A stretch of 64,000 nucleotides of DNA from Streptomyces albofaciens JCM 4342 (GCF_008634025.1 NZ_PDCM01000002.1:3878501-3942500); one strand, 5' to 3'; positions 1 through 8,697 are shown, numbered from the stretch's first letter. Program-made: numbers and translations. Notes: generated by a model from the letters alone, not told the origin.

Positions 1-1
1 C

Positions 2-151
2 GCCGCTGCCGCCGACCCGGACACCGCGGAGCTGTGGCTGGTGCGCGGCTTCGGCCACGCGGAGAACGCGGCGCCCGAGGAACTGCTCGGCCGCATCGCG
101 GCGTGGACGGCGGCGCGGGCCGCGGAGCGGACGGCGGAGCGGTCAGGATGA
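2..151 (+). CDS. alpha/beta hydrolase, C-terminal fragment
   Basis: This is the last 49 codons of a gene that begins outside the window. The peptide contains LWLVRGFGHAENA, which resembles the segment around the catalytic histidine of alpha/beta hydrolases, followed by an amphipathic Ala/Arg-rich helix that is usual at the end of this fold. The stop codon is TGA, and a strong hairpin follows four bases later. Substrate and exact family cannot be read from this fragment. The alternative is an unrelated protein with a chance GHA motif, but the spacing to the C-terminus fits a hydrolase. Confidence 0.6.
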   Translation, partial: AAAADPDTAELWLVRGFGHAENAAPEELLGRIAAWTAARAAERTAERSG

Positions 152-154
152 ACG

Positions 155-192
155 CGACGGCGGCCCGTACCGGGTGGTACGGGCCGCCGTCG
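155..192 (+). terminator. hairpin terminator between convergent genes
   Basis: A perfect 17-bp stem (155-171 with 176-192) closes a 4-base loop. There is no U-tract, as is common in Streptomyces. It lies between the hydrolase end and the end of the minus-strand ABC exporter genes, so it can serve both directions. Confidence 0.8.
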
Positions 193-247
193 GGTCGCTG
201 CCGGTGACCGGCCGCCGATGATTCGGCCTCCGGTGCCCGGCCCCCGG

Positions 248-2212
248 TTATCCCGCCTCTGCCACCGGCTCCGCGAACTGCGCCGCGTACAGCCGCGCAT
301 AGGCCCCGTCCGCCGCCAGCAGCTCGTCGTGGGTGCCCTGCTCCACGATCGCGCCGGACTCCATGACCAGGATCAGGTCCGCGTCGCGGATCGTGGAGAG
401 CCGGTGCGCGATCACGAAGCTGGTGCGGCCGGTGCGCAGCTGCGCCATGGCGTGCTGGATGAGGACCTCGGTACGGGTGTCGACCGAGCTGGTGGCCTCG
501 TCCAGGACCAGGATCGCCGGCTCGGCGAGGAAGGCGCGGGCGATGGTGATCAGCTGCTTCTCGCCCACCGAGACATTGGCGCCCTCGTCGTCGATGACGG
601 TGTCGTAGCCGTCCGGGAGGGTGCGGACGAAGCGGTCCACGTGGGTGGCCTTCGCCGCCTCGATGATCTTGTCCATCGAGGTTCCCTCGGGCGCGCCGTA
701 GGCGATGTTCTCGGCGATGGTGCCGCCGAAGAGCCAGGTGTCCTGGAGGACCATGCCGATGTTGGAGCGCAGCTCCTCGCGGCTCATCGCCTGGATGTCC
801 ACGCCGTCCAGGGTGATCCGGCCGCCGCGCACCTCGTAGAACCGCATCAGCAGGTTGACCAGCGTGGTCTTGCCCGCGCCGGTCGGGCCGACGATCGCGA
901 CGGTCTGGCCCGGGTGGACGGCCAGCGACAGGTCGTCGATCAGCGGCTTGTCGTCCTCGTAGCGGAAGGAGACGTCCTCGAAGACGACATGGCCGCTGAG
1001 GTGCTCGGGGCGCTCGGGCGCGGCCGCGTCCGGCTCCTGCTCGGCGGCGTCCAGCAGCTCGAAGACCCGCTCCGCCGAGGCGACGCCGGACTGCACCAGG
1101 TTGGCCATCGAGGCGACCTGGGTGAGCGGCTGGCTGAACTGCCGGGAGTACTGGATGAACGCCTGGACGTCCCCGATGGACAGCGCGCCGGAGGCGACGC
1201 GCAGGCCGCCGACCACCGCCACCAGGACGTAGTTCAGGTTCCCGATGAACATCATCGCGGGCTGGATGATCCCGGAGATGAACTGGGCCTTGAACCCCGC
1301 CTCGTACAGCGCGTCGTTCTGCTCGCGGAACAGCGCGGCGGACTCCTTCTGGCGGCCGAAGACCTTGACCAGGGAGTGGCCGGTGTACATCTCCTCGATG
1401 TGCGCGTTGAGCTTGCCGGTGGTCTTCCACTGCTGGACGAACTGGGGCTGCGCCCGCTTGCCGACCTTGGTGGCGACGACGACCGAGACCGGCACGGTGA
1501 CCAGCGCGACCAGGGCCAGCAGCGGCGAGATCCAGAACATCATCGCCAGCACGCCGACGATGGTCAGCAGCGAGGTGAGGATCTGGCTGAGGGTCTGCTG
1601 GAGCGTCTGCTGGATGTTGTCGATGTCGTTGGTGGCGCGGGAGAGCACCTCGCCGCGCGGCTGCTTGTCGAAGTAGCGCAGCGGCAGCCGCGCCAGCTTC
1701 TCCTCGACCTGCTCGCGCAGCCGGAAGACGGTGCGCTGGACGACGAAGGTGGCGATCCGGGCCTGCACGAAGCCGAAGGCCGAGGCGCCCACGTAGATCA
1801 GGAAGACCCACATCAGGACGGTGCCGACGGCGCCGAAGTCGATGCCCTGGCCGGGCACGACCGGCATCGTGCCGAGCATGTCGGCCAGCCCGTCGTCGCC
1901 CTGGTCGCGCAGGTGGGCGACGGCCTGGTCCTTGGTGATGCCGGCCGGCAGCTGCCGCCCGACGATGCCCGCCACGATCAGGTCGGTGGCGTGGCCGAGG
2001 ACCTTGGGGCCCAGTACGGACAGCGCGACGCCCAGCAGGCCCAGCACCACCGCCACCCACATGACGGCGCGCTCGGGCCGCATCTGCCGCAGCAGCCGCA
2101 GGCCGGAGCCGCGGAAGTCCATGACCTTCTCGGTGGGCTGGCCGCCCATCATGCGCGCGGGTCCGGCGGCCGGCGCGGGCCCGCGCCGCTGTGGCGCCTC
2201 CTGGCTGGTCAC
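248..2212 (-). CDS. ABC exporter subunit with canonical catalytic Glu
   Basis: This 654-residue half-transporter has an N-terminal six-helix membrane domain and a C-terminal ATPase domain. The Walker A is GPTGAGKTT and the Walker B ends LVLDEATSSVD with the normal catalytic Glu. Its signature motif is degenerate (VSVGEKQ instead of LSGGQ). The partner encoded just upstream has the complementary defect, so the two should form a heterodimer with one working and one degenerate ATP site, as in TM287/288-type exporters. The chosen GTG start overlaps the partner's stop by 4 bases (GTGA), which implies translational coupling; a longer in-frame extension would overlap the partner heavily. Substrate unknown; multidrug or lipid export is usual for the family. 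Confidence 0.9.
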   Translation of the reverse strand: MTSQEAPQRRGPAPAAGPARMMGGQPTEKVMDFRGSGLRLLRQMRPERAVMWVAVVLGLLGVALSVLGPKVLGHATDLIVAGIVGRQLPAGITKDQAVAHLRDQGDDGLADMLGTMPVVPGQGIDFGAVGTVLMWVFLIYVGASAFGFVQARIATFVVQRTVFRLREQVEEKLARLPLRYFDKQPRGEVLSRATNDIDNIQQTLQQTLSQILTSLLTIVGVLAMMFWISPLLALVALVTVPVSVVVATKVGKRAQPQFVQQWKTTGKLNAHIEEMYTGHSLVKVFGRQKESAALFREQNDALYEAGFKAQFISGIIQPAMMFIGNLNYVLVAVVGGLRVASGALSIGDVQAFIQYSRQFSQPLTQVASMANLVQSGVASAERVFELLDAAEQEPDAAAPERPEHLSGHVVFEDVSFRYEDDKPLIDDLSLAVHPGQTVAIVGPTGAGKTTLVNLLMRFYEVRGGRITLDGVDIQAMSREELRSNIGMVLQDTWLFGGTIAENIAYGAPEGTSMDKIIEAAKATHVDRFVRTLPDGYDTVIDDEGANVSVGEKQLITIARAFLAEPAILVLDEATSSVDTRTEVLIQHAMAQLRTGRTSFVIAHRLSTIRDADLILVMESGAIVEQGTHDELLAADGAYARLYAAQFAEPVAEAG

Positions 2213-3945
2213 GCGGCCTCCTGCTCGGTGAGCTGGGAGAGGACGATCTCCCGGTACGTCTCGTTGTCCGCCATCAGCGCGGTGTGCGTGCCGGTGCCGA
2301 CCACCCGGCCCTCGTCCAGGACGACGATGCGGTCGGCGCCGCGGATCGTGGACACCCGCTGGGCGACGATCACGACGGTGGCGCGGTCCGTCTCGCGGGC
2401 CAGCGCGGCCCGCAGCGCGGCGTCGGTCGCGTAGTCCAGGGCCGAGAAGGAGTCGTCGAACAGGTAGATCTCCGGCTTGCGCACCAGCGCCCGCGCTATG
2501 GCCAGGCGCTGCCGCTGCCCGCCGGAGACGTTGCCGCCGCCCTGGGCTATCGGCGCGTCCAGGCCGCCTTCCATCCGCTCGACGAAGTCGCGGGCCTGCG
2601 CGGTCTCCAGCGCGTGCCACAGCTCCTCGTCGGTGGCGTCCGGGTTGCCGTAGCGCAGGTTCGTGGCGACGGTCCCGGAGAAGAGGTACGGCTTCTGGGG
2701 GACGAGGCCGATGACGGAGGCCAGCGTCTCGGGCGCGAGGGTGCGCACGTCCACGCCGTCCACCAGCACCTGGCCGCCCGTCGCGTCGAACAGCCGGGGC
2801 ACCAGTCCCAGCAGGGTGGACTTGCCGCTGCCGGTGGAGCCGATGACGGCGGTGGTCTCACCCGGGCGGGCGAGCAGCGAGACGTCCTTGAGGACCGGCT
2901 CCTCGGCGCCCGGGAAGCGGAACTCCACGCCGCGCAGTTCCAGTTCGCCGTGCCGCCGCAGCTCGGTGACCGGGGCCTTCGGCGGACTGACGCTGGTGTC
3001 GGTGGCCAGCACCTCCTGGATGCGCTCGGCGCAGACCTCGGCGCGCGGCAGCATCATCACCATGAACGTCGCCATCATGATCGACATGAAGATGTACATC
3101 AGATAGCTGAGGAAGGCGGTCAGCGCGCCGATCTGCATGCCGCCGCTGTCGATGCGGTGCCCGCCGAACCAGACCACGGCCACGCTGGAGACGTTCACGA
3201 TCAGCATGACCAGCGGGAACATCAGCGACATCAGCCGGCCGGCGCGCAGCGAGACGTCGTACAGGTCGTGGTTGGCGCCCTTGAAGCGCTCGCGCTCGTA
3301 GCCGTCGCGCACGAACGCCCGGATGACCCGTATGCCGGTGATCTGCTCGCGCAGCACCCGGTTGACGGTGTCGATGCGCTCCTGGACACCGCGGAACAGC
3401 GGGCGCATCCGGCGCACGATCAGCGACACCAGGACCGCCAGCACCGGCACGATGACCAGGATGAGGCCGGACAGCGGCACGTCCTGGTTGAGCGCCATCA
3501 CCACACCGCCGACGCACATGATGGGCGCCGCGACCATCATCGTGAACGTCATCAGGACCAGCATCTGGACCTGCTGTACGTCGTTGGTGGTACGGGTGAT
3601 CAGGGACGGCGCGCCGAACCGGCCCACCTCACGGGCGGAGAAGGACTGCACCCGGTCGAAGACCGCGGCCCGGATGTCCCGGCCCAGCGCCATGGCCGTA
3701 CGGGCGCCGAAGTACACCGCGCCGATGGAGCAGCAGATCTGGAGCAGCGTCACACCGATCATGACGCCGCCGAGACCGAGGATGTAGCCCATGTCGCCCT
3801 TGATGACGCCGTCGTCGATGATGTCGGCGTTCAGGGTGGGCAGGTAGAGGGTGGCCAGCGTCTGGATGAGCTGGAGCAGCACGATCAGGGATATGGGGCG
3901 CATATGGGGTCGCAGATGCGCCCGCGCCAATCGGACCAACACCAT
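2209..3945 (-). CDS. ABC exporter subunit with degenerate Walker B
   Basis: This 578-residue half-transporter is the first gene of a two-gene operon. It has a membrane domain over about residues 15-300 and an ATPase domain after it. Walker A is GSTGSGKST and the signature VSGGQRQRLAIARAL is intact. The Walker B reads YLFDDSFSALD, so Asp replaces the catalytic Glu. Together with the degenerate signature in the second subunit this gives one crippled nucleotide site, the hallmark of heterodimeric exporters. The start is ATG. The gene upstream is divergent, across about 190 bp in which I see no clear operator. Confidence 0.9.
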   Translation of the reverse strand: MVLVRLARAHLRPHMRPISLIVLLQLIQTLATLYLPTLNADIIDDGVIKGDMGYILGLGGVMIGVTLLQICCSIGAVYFGARTAMALGRDIRAAVFDRVQSFSAREVGRFGAPSLITRTTNDVQQVQMLVLMTFTMMVAAPIMCVGGVVMALNQDVPLSGLILVIVPVLAVLVSLIVRRMRPLFRGVQERIDTVNRVLREQITGIRVIRAFVRDGYERERFKGANHDLYDVSLRAGRLMSLMFPLVMLIVNVSSVAVVWFGGHRIDSGGMQIGALTAFLSYLMYIFMSIMMATFMVMMLPRAEVCAERIQEVLATDTSVSPPKAPVTELRRHGELELRGVEFRFPGAEEPVLKDVSLLARPGETTAVIGSTGSGKSTLLGLVPRLFDATGGQVLVDGVDVRTLAPETLASVIGLVPQKPYLFSGTVATNLRYGNPDATDEELWHALETAQARDFVERMEGGLDAPIAQGGGNVSGGQRQRLAIARALVRKPEIYLFDDSFSALDYATDAALRAALARETDRATVVIVAQRVSTIRGADRIVVLDEGRVVGTGTHTALMADNETYREIVLSQLTEQEAA

Positions 3946-4139
3946 TCGAGCCTAAGCGAGCGATGACCACCGGCAATCGGATTTTCCGGCGCCACCCGAA
4001 CGGGCCGGCAGGCTTTACCAGAACTTGTCCGGACACCCGCCGTGGCCAACCGGAACGGGTCCCGTCGCCGCGTACGCCATCATGGAGGCACCCTGAACGA
4101 CGCAACGACGTGACGACGAACGACGACGAAGAGGCCGCC

Positions 4140-4403
4140 GTGACAACAACTGGCACCGTGCGCTACTGGGCCGCGGCGAAGGCCGCCGCCGGCACCGCCG
4201 AGGAGCCGTACGCGGCGGCGACGCTCGCCGAGGCGCTGGCCGCGGCGCGCGAGCGGCACGCCGCGAACCCGGAGTTCGCCCGCGTCCTGCTGCGCTGTTC
4301 GTTCCTGGTGGACGGGGACCCGGTCGGCAGCCGCGATCACGCGGCCGTCCGGCTGGCCGAGGGCGGCACCGTCGAGGTCCTGCCGCCGTTCGCGGGAGGA
4401 TGA
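4140..4403 (+). CDS. MoaD/ThiS-family sulfur carrier protein
   Basis: This is an 87-residue ubiquitin-like protein ending in Gly-Gly, the residues that carry sulfur as a thiocarboxylate in MoaD and ThiS. Ahead of the diglycine is VEVLPPFAGG, the usual end of MoaD (LPP-F-GG). The GTG start at 4140 gives the normal family length; an in-frame extension to 3963 would add a sequence with no family resemblance. The next gene overlaps the stop by 4 bases (ATGA), so the two are translationally coupled. Sulfur transfer for molybdopterin or a related cofactor is the family role. No partner genes of molybdopterin synthesis lie nearby, so the client pathway is open. Confidence 0.85.
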   Translation: MTTTGTVRYWAAAKAAAGTAEEPYAAATLAEALAAARERHAANPEFARVLLRCSFLVDGDPVGSRDHAAVRLAEGGTVEVLPPFAGG

Positions 4404-5992
4404 GCGAGAGCATGAGCGAGAACCAGTCGCCGAACCCGTACGGGCCCTACGGCCCGTACGAGCCGCAGGACCAGCAGCAGGACCGGCGGCCGCAGCAGCC
4501 CGCGCCCGACCCGCAGGCTCCGTACGGCACGCCCGGGACGTACGAGAACGGCGGTGCGTACGGGCAGCAGGCACCGCAGTCGTACGGCGGTCACGACGGC
4601 CCGTACGGCCAGGCGCCGCAGCAGCCGTACGGGCAGCAGGCCTACGGGCAGCAGCCCCAGCAGTCGTACGGGCAGCAGCCCCAGCAGCCGCAGCAGACGT
4701 ACGGCCGGCAGGCATACGGAACCCCGCCGTACGGACACCAGCAGCACCAGCAGCATCCCCCGCAGCAGGCTTACGACGCGTACGGGCAGCCGCAGCAGAC
4801 GGCCTGGCCCGCGGCGGCCGGGCAACAGCAGCAGACCGGCCAGTACGGACAGCCGGGCCACAGCGGGCAGTCCGGCCAGTACGCCACCGGCCACGACGGC
4901 CGGGCGGGTTACGGCCAGGGCCCGGCGCAGGGCGCTGCGTACGGACAGCAGGCCTCCACCACGGGCGGCGGCCACGAGGACCCGCAGACCCAGATCTGGA
5001 CGGCGCCGACCTGGGACACCAGCGCGCAGCTGCCCGTCCTCGGCGGACCGGACGCGGGCCCCGACCCGTCGGCCGCCGAGACCTCGTACCTCCCGAAGCA
5101 GAGCCCCGCGCCGACCGCCGTGCGGAGCCCGCAGCCGCAGACCCAGACCCCGCCGCAGACCGGCGCACAGCCGCGGCACCGGGGCGCGGCGGAGCCCGAG
5201 CGGCCGTCGGACGGGCCCGCGCCCGACCTCTCGCGGCTCGCGCCCAACCAGCGGGCCCGCGCCGAGGGCCGGTCCCCGATCATTCCGCCCGGTCTGCGGC
5301 CCGCGGCCGTCACCGCCGCGCTGGCCGTGCTCCTGGCGCTCGCCGCGCCGCTGCCCCGGGTGGCCCTGATGGTGCCGGTGGTGCTCCTCCAGGCCGTCAC
5401 CGCGGCCGGCTGGTTCCGGCTCAACGGCATGTGGCCGGCCCGGCAGGGCATCGCGCTCGCCTTCCTGGCGGGCGTGACCACCGACATCGCGCTGCTGGCC
5501 ACGGAGCGCGAGCAGGCGCCCGTGGTCGCCATCGGCACACTCGGCGTCTGGTGCCTGTTCGTGCTGATCCTCCAGCTGCGCAACCGCAGCAGCGCCGACG
5601 AGCGGATGTACGCGCTGACCGCGGGCCTCACCTCGACCGCGCTGACGGTGCTGGCCGCCGGGCAGCTGGCCGCCGCGGCGAACGCGGTGACGGTGGGCTG
5701 CGTCGCGGTGGCCGTGGCCACCCTCGCCCGCGCGCTGCCGCTGCCCCCGGTCCCGTCGCTCGCCGTCGCGCTGCTCGGCGGCGCGGGCGCGGGCATCGCG
5801 GCCGGCCAGCTCACCGGCCTGGGCGCGGCCGGCGCCCTGCTCGGCCTGGTCGCCGGCGGCTGCGCCCTGATCGGTCTCCGCGTGGCCAGCTACGACTACC
5901 CGTCCCGCTTCGTCCACCTCACCGCGGGCGTGGCCCTGCCGCTGACCCTGGCGGCGCCGGCGGTGTACGTCCTGGGGCGGGCGCTGGCCTGA
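4400..5992 (+). CDS. membrane protein with Gln/Tyr/Gly/Pro-rich N-terminal tail
   Basis: This 530-residue protein has two parts. Residues 1 to about 240 are low complexity, rich in Gln, Tyr, Gly and Pro, with many YGQQ-like units and no membrane segment. Residues about 300-530 hold roughly six to seven hydrophobic helices with short loops. I do not recognise the membrane domain. The tail resembles prion-like, phase-separating sequences in composition, and similar tails occur on Streptomyces membrane proteins. The start overlaps the MoaD-like gene by 4 bases; a second ATG four codons later is also possible. A hairpin terminator follows the stop. Function unknown. Confidence 0.8.
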   Translation: MSESMSENQSPNPYGPYGPYEPQDQQQDRRPQQPAPDPQAPYGTPGTYENGGAYGQQAPQSYGGHDGPYGQAPQQPYGQQAYGQQPQQSYGQQPQQPQQTYGRQAYGTPPYGHQQHQQHPPQQAYDAYGQPQQTAWPAAAGQQQQTGQYGQPGHSGQSGQYATGHDGRAGYGQGPAQGAAYGQQASTTGGGHEDPQTQIWTAPTWDTSAQLPVLGGPDAGPDPSAAETSYLPKQSPAPTAVRSPQPQTQTPPQTGAQPRHRGAAEPERPSDGPAPDLSRLAPNQRARAEGRSPIIPPGLRPAAVTAALAVLLALAAPLPRVALMVPVVLLQAVTAAGWFRLNGMWPARQGIALAFLAGVTTDIALLATEREQAPVVAIGTLGVWCLFVLILQLRNRSSADERMYALTAGLTSTALTVLAAGQLAAAANAVTVGCVAVAVATLARALPLPPVPSLAVALLGGAGAGIAAGQLTGLGAAGALLGLVAGGCALIGLRVASYDYPSRFVHLTAGVALPLTLAAPAVYVLGRALA

Positions 5993-6006
5993 CACCTCGG
6001 TTCACA

Positions 6007-6035
6007 GGCGGGTCCGGTGTTGCGCCGGGCCCGCC
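6007..6035 (+). terminator. hairpin terminator after the Gln/Tyr-rich membrane protein gene
   Basis: An 11-bp stem (6007-6017 with 6025-6035, one G-U pair) has a 7-base loop and is followed by TTT. Confidence 0.7.
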
Positions 6036-6176
6036 TTTCCGTTGCCGGGACCGGTGCCCCGGACCGCGGAAATCCGCCTGCCCCCACCGGCCGGTTAGGC
6101 TCACGGGACAGACCGGGGGTCTGACCCGGTACACAACCGGGCCGAAATCGGCCCCACGCCTGGGGGTAGTGGTTCG

Positions 6177-6887
6177 ATGCGCGCACTACGAGTGCTGTTG
6201 GTGATCGTCGTGATACTCGGCGGCCTGTTCGTGGCCGCCGACCGCGTGGCCGTGAACATCGCCGAGGACAAGGCCGCGGACAAGATCCGCGGCAGCCAGG
6301 GGCTGGACCGTACGCCGGAGGTCTCGATCACCGGCTTCCCGTTCCTGACGCAGGTCGCGAACCGCAGCCTGGACGAGGTGGACGCCACCATCGACGGGCT
6401 GAACGCCACCGCCGAGGGGCACACGCTGCGCATCCAGCAGCTCTCGGCGAAGTTCCACGACGTCAAGCTGACCAGCGATTACACCTCGATCGAGAGCGCC
6501 GCGAGCGCGTCCGGCGAGGCCCGCATCTCGTACGCGGACCTGACCACCGCGTCCGGCAAGAACGTCAAGGTGAGCTACGGCGGCGAGAAGAACGGCAAGA
6601 GCCAGGTGAAGATCTCGCCGAACCTGCCGAACCTGCCGATGCTGAACTCGCTGGAGGTCACCGGCACGGTCAGCGTCGTGAACGGCGACACCGTACGGCT
6701 GCGCGCCGACTCGCTGCCGGCCCTGTGCTCGCAGCTGTCCGCCTGCCGCGACCAGGTCCGCGCGCAGACCGACCACGAGTGGAAGCTGAACCGGCTGCCC
6801 GGCGGCCTGAAGCTGGACAAGGTCGTCTCGACGCGGGACGGCATCTCGATCTCGGCCAGCGGCACGAACGTCAAGATCCAGGGCTGA
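6177..6887 (+). CDS. DUF2993 / LmeA-family phospholipid-binding protein
   Basis: This 236-residue protein starts with one hydrophobic segment (VLLVIVVILGGLFVAADRV) that acts as a signal anchor. Residues 35-75 carry the family pattern, with a region reading SITGFPFLTQVANRSLDEVD. LmeA-type proteins are periplasmic or cell-envelope lipid binders; the mycobacterial member affects mannan lipids. The rest is beta-rich without catalytic motifs. It stands alone, with small inverted repeats between the previous terminator and its ATG (6111-6123 and 6126-6142). The precise lipid is unknown. Confidence 0.85.
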   Translation: MRALRVLLVIVVILGGLFVAADRVAVNIAEDKAADKIRGSQGLDRTPEVSITGFPFLTQVANRSLDEVDATIDGLNATAEGHTLRIQQLSAKFHDVKLTSDYTSIESAASASGEARISYADLTTASGKNVKVSYGGEKNGKSQVKISPNLPNLPMLNSLEVTGTVSVVNGDTVRLRADSLPALCSQLSACRDQVRAQTDHEWKLNRLPGGLKLDKVVSTRDGISISASGTNVKIQG

Positions 6888-6893
6888 GCGCCG

Positions 6894-6948
6894 GTGCCGT
6901 GCCCCCGGCCGGGGCTCCCCCCACCCCCGGCCGGGCCGGTAACGGCAC
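6894..6948 (+). terminator. possible terminator after the DUF2993 gene
   Basis: A 7-bp outer stem (6894-6900 with 6942-6948) encloses GC-rich inner hairpins such as CCCC-GGCC-GGGG. It is imperfect and has no U-tract. The following stretch to 7109 shows no gene. Confidence 0.4.
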
Positions 6949-7109
6949 GGAACGCCGCGAATCACCCATCCGTCCGGCCATTGAGACACACCGTCCCGTA
7001 AGCCAGACCCCCACCGTCGGGCGAGCCGCACCGGGGTGCCCCGCACCCCTCCGCCCACCACTCCGCGTACCGCCATACGGACGACAGCGTCTCAGCATCC
7101 GACACACCG

Positions 7110-7139
7110 GTGACACGCCGAGCCGACCCTCCCTACGAT
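7110..7139 (+). promoter_or_regulatory. promoter of the leader peptide and rhodanese genes
   Basis: A -35-like GTGACA at 7110-7115 and a -10 TACGAT at 7134-7139 are separated by 18 bases. The -10 lies 7 bases before the leader ATG at 7147, so the transcript would begin at or next to the ATG and be leaderless. Confidence 0.65.
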
Positions 7140-7146
7140 CGGTCGC

Positions 7147-7254
7147 ATGCAGAGCTCTCTGAGCGGTCCCCGTCACCGGGGACAGGCGAATCTCACGAAG
7201 CGGCGGGCAGTCGACCTGTGCCGCGTCGCCGCCATGCTCTGTCGCACTGCCTGA
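7147..7254 (+). CDS. short regulatory leader peptide with two LCR motifs
   Basis: This 35-codon reading frame precedes the rhodanese gene by 130 bases. Its second half reads LTKRRAVDLCRVA and then MLCRTA before TGA, with the two Cys codons 7 apart near the 3' end. Short peptides of this type, with a KRR-VDLCR core, recur upstream of sulfur genes in actinomycetes and are annotated as putative leader peptides. By analogy with Cys-rich upstream frames in mycobacteria, ribosome slowing at the Cys codons when charged tRNA-Cys is scarce could change folding of the downstream RNA. The -10 box 7 bases upstream suggests leaderless translation. The regulatory model is inference; the frame and its Cys codons are visible. 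Confidence 0.75.
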   Translation: MQSSLSGPRHRGQANLTKRRAVDLCRVAAMLCRTA

Positions 7255-7296
7255 CGGGCGGCCTCTCCCCCCGTACACGCCCGGCCCGCTGAGGCC
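7255..7296 (+). promoter_or_regulatory. candidate attenuator after the leader peptide
   Basis: Two short stems compete here. One pairs 7255-7260 (CGGGCG) with 7278-7283, and the other pairs 7260-7265 (GGCCTC) with 7291-7296. They share base 7260 and begin at the leader stop codon, so a ribosome paused at the last Cys codons could choose between them. The stems are short (6 bp each) and in GC-rich DNA could arise by chance. Confidence 0.35.
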
Positions 7297-7384
7297 ACCC
7301 TGCCACTTCCACGCAGCGCCGCGATCCCCGCCGCCGCGCGCATCGGCGTACGCGTGCCCCGCAACTGCCCCGGAGGAGAACAAC

Positions 7385-8230
7385 ATGAGCCGTAGCGACG
7401 TCCTGGTGGACGCCGACTGGGTCGAGGCCCACATCGACGATCCGAAGGTGGTCATCGTCGAGGTCGACGAGGACACCTCGGCCTACGACAAGAACCACAT
7501 CAAGAACGCCGTCCGCATCGACTGGAAGCAGGACCTCCAGGACCCGGTGCGCCGCGACTTCGTCGACCAGGCGGGCTTCGAGAAGCTGCTCTCCGAGAAG
7601 GGCATCGCCAACGACGACACCGTCGTCCTCTACGGCGGCAACAACAACTGGTTCGCCTCGTACGCGTACTGGTACTTCAAGCTGTACGGCCACGAGAGCG
7701 TCAAGCTGCTCGACGGCGGCCGCAAGAAGTGGGAGCTGGACTCCCGCGACCTGGTCGACGGCGCGCAGGTGCCGAACCGCCCGAAGACCGACTACAAGGC
7801 GAAGGCCCAGGACACCTCCATCCGCGCCTTCCGGGACGACGTCGTCGCCGCGATCGACAACCTCAACCTGGTCGACGTGCGCTCCCCCGACGAGTTCAGC
7901 GGCAAGCTGCTCGCCCCCGCGCACCTGCCGCAGGAGCAGTCGCAGCGCCCCGGCCACGTGCCCAGCGCCCGCAACATCCCGTGGTCGAAGAACGCCAACG
8001 ACGACGGCACCTTCAAGTCGGACGACGAGCTCAAGGCCCTCTACGAGGCCGAGAACGTGGACCTGTCCAAGGACACCATCGCCTACTGCCGCATCGGCGA
8101 GCGCTCCGCGCTCACCTGGTTCGTCCTGCACGAGCTGCTCGGCCAGTCGAACGTCAAGAACTACGACGGTTCGTGGACCGAGTACGGCTCGCTGGTCGGC
8201 GTGCCGATCGAGCTCGGCGCCGCGAAGTAG
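7385..8230 (+). CDS. thiosulfate sulfurtransferase (two-domain rhodanese)
   Basis: This 281-residue enzyme transfers sulfane sulfur from thiosulfate to acceptors such as cyanide or thiols. It has two rhodanese domains; the N-terminal one (about 8-130) is inactive and the C-terminal one (about 150-275) carries the active-site loop CRIGERS with the catalytic Cys at about residue 235. This loop matches the CysA/SseA type of actinobacteria. A clear ribosome site (GGAGGAG) precedes the ATG. It follows the Cys leader peptide and is followed 57 bases later by a DUF1416 gene, the same pairing as the mycobacterial cysA/sseC genes, so the two probably form an operon linked to sulfur metabolism. Confidence 0.93.
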   Translation: MSRSDVLVDADWVEAHIDDPKVVIVEVDEDTSAYDKNHIKNAVRIDWKQDLQDPVRRDFVDQAGFEKLLSEKGIANDDTVVLYGGNNNWFASYAYWYFKLYGHESVKLLDGGRKKWELDSRDLVDGAQVPNRPKTDYKAKAQDTSIRAFRDDVVAAIDNLNLVDVRSPDEFSGKLLAPAHLPQEQSQRPGHVPSARNIPWSKNANDDGTFKSDDELKALYEAENVDLSKDTIAYCRIGERSALTWFVLHELLGQSNVKNYDGSWTEYGSLVGVPIELGAAK

Positions 8231-8287
8231 GCGCACCGCCGCAGTACCGCCTCCCCGTACCCCTCAACCCTCCAAGGAAGTACCGAC

Positions 8288-8575
8288 ATGTGTGGAGCAC
8301 AGGCCGGCGGCCCGGACGCTTCGACGATCAAGCCGGGTGAGACCACCATCCAGGGCAGCGTGACCCGCGACGGCCAGCCCGTCACCGGTTACGTGCGCCT
8401 GCTGGACAGCACCGGCGAGTTCACCGCCGAGGTCCCCACCTCGGCCACCGGGCAGTTCCGCTTCTACGCGGCCGAGGGCACCTGGACGCTGCGCGCGCTG
8501 GTCCCGGGCGGGACCGCCGACCGCACCGTGGTCGCCCGCAAGGGCGGTCTCGCGGAGGTCGCCATCGCCGTCTGA
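8288..8575 (+). CDS. DUF1416 protein, SseC-like
   Basis: This 95-residue protein starts MCGAQ, and its sequence resembles mycobacterial SseC, which sits beside the thiosulfate sulfurtransferase gene. It looks like a small beta-sandwich (repeated short strands, TIQGSVTRDGQPVTGYVRLLD). The conserved Cys at position 2 is the only Cys. Its biochemical role is not established; coexpression with the rhodanese suggests a sulfur-handling partner. It lies in the same operon and ends before a strong hairpin. Confidence 0.88.
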   Translation: MCGAQAGGPDASTIKPGETTIQGSVTRDGQPVTGYVRLLDSTGEFTAEVPTSATGQFRFYAAEGTWTLRALVPGGTADRTVVARKGGLAEVAIAV

Positions 8576-8605
8576 CGACGGTACGCAGCCGTACGCGCGT
8601 ACGGC

Positions 8606-8659
8606 CGGAGGGCCGCACCCCAGGGGTTTGGACGCCATGGCTGGGGGTGCGGCCCTCCG
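8606..8659 (+). terminator. long-stem terminator after the sulfurtransferase operon
   Basis: A perfect 16-bp stem (8606-8621 with 8644-8659) encloses a 22-base loop. It ends 38 bases before the next ATG, which supports starting the next gene at 8698 and not at 8647 inside the stem. Confidence 0.75.
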
Positions 8660-8697
8660 CGCTTCCCAGGCACCCGCGCCGGACCTACCGTGGAAGC

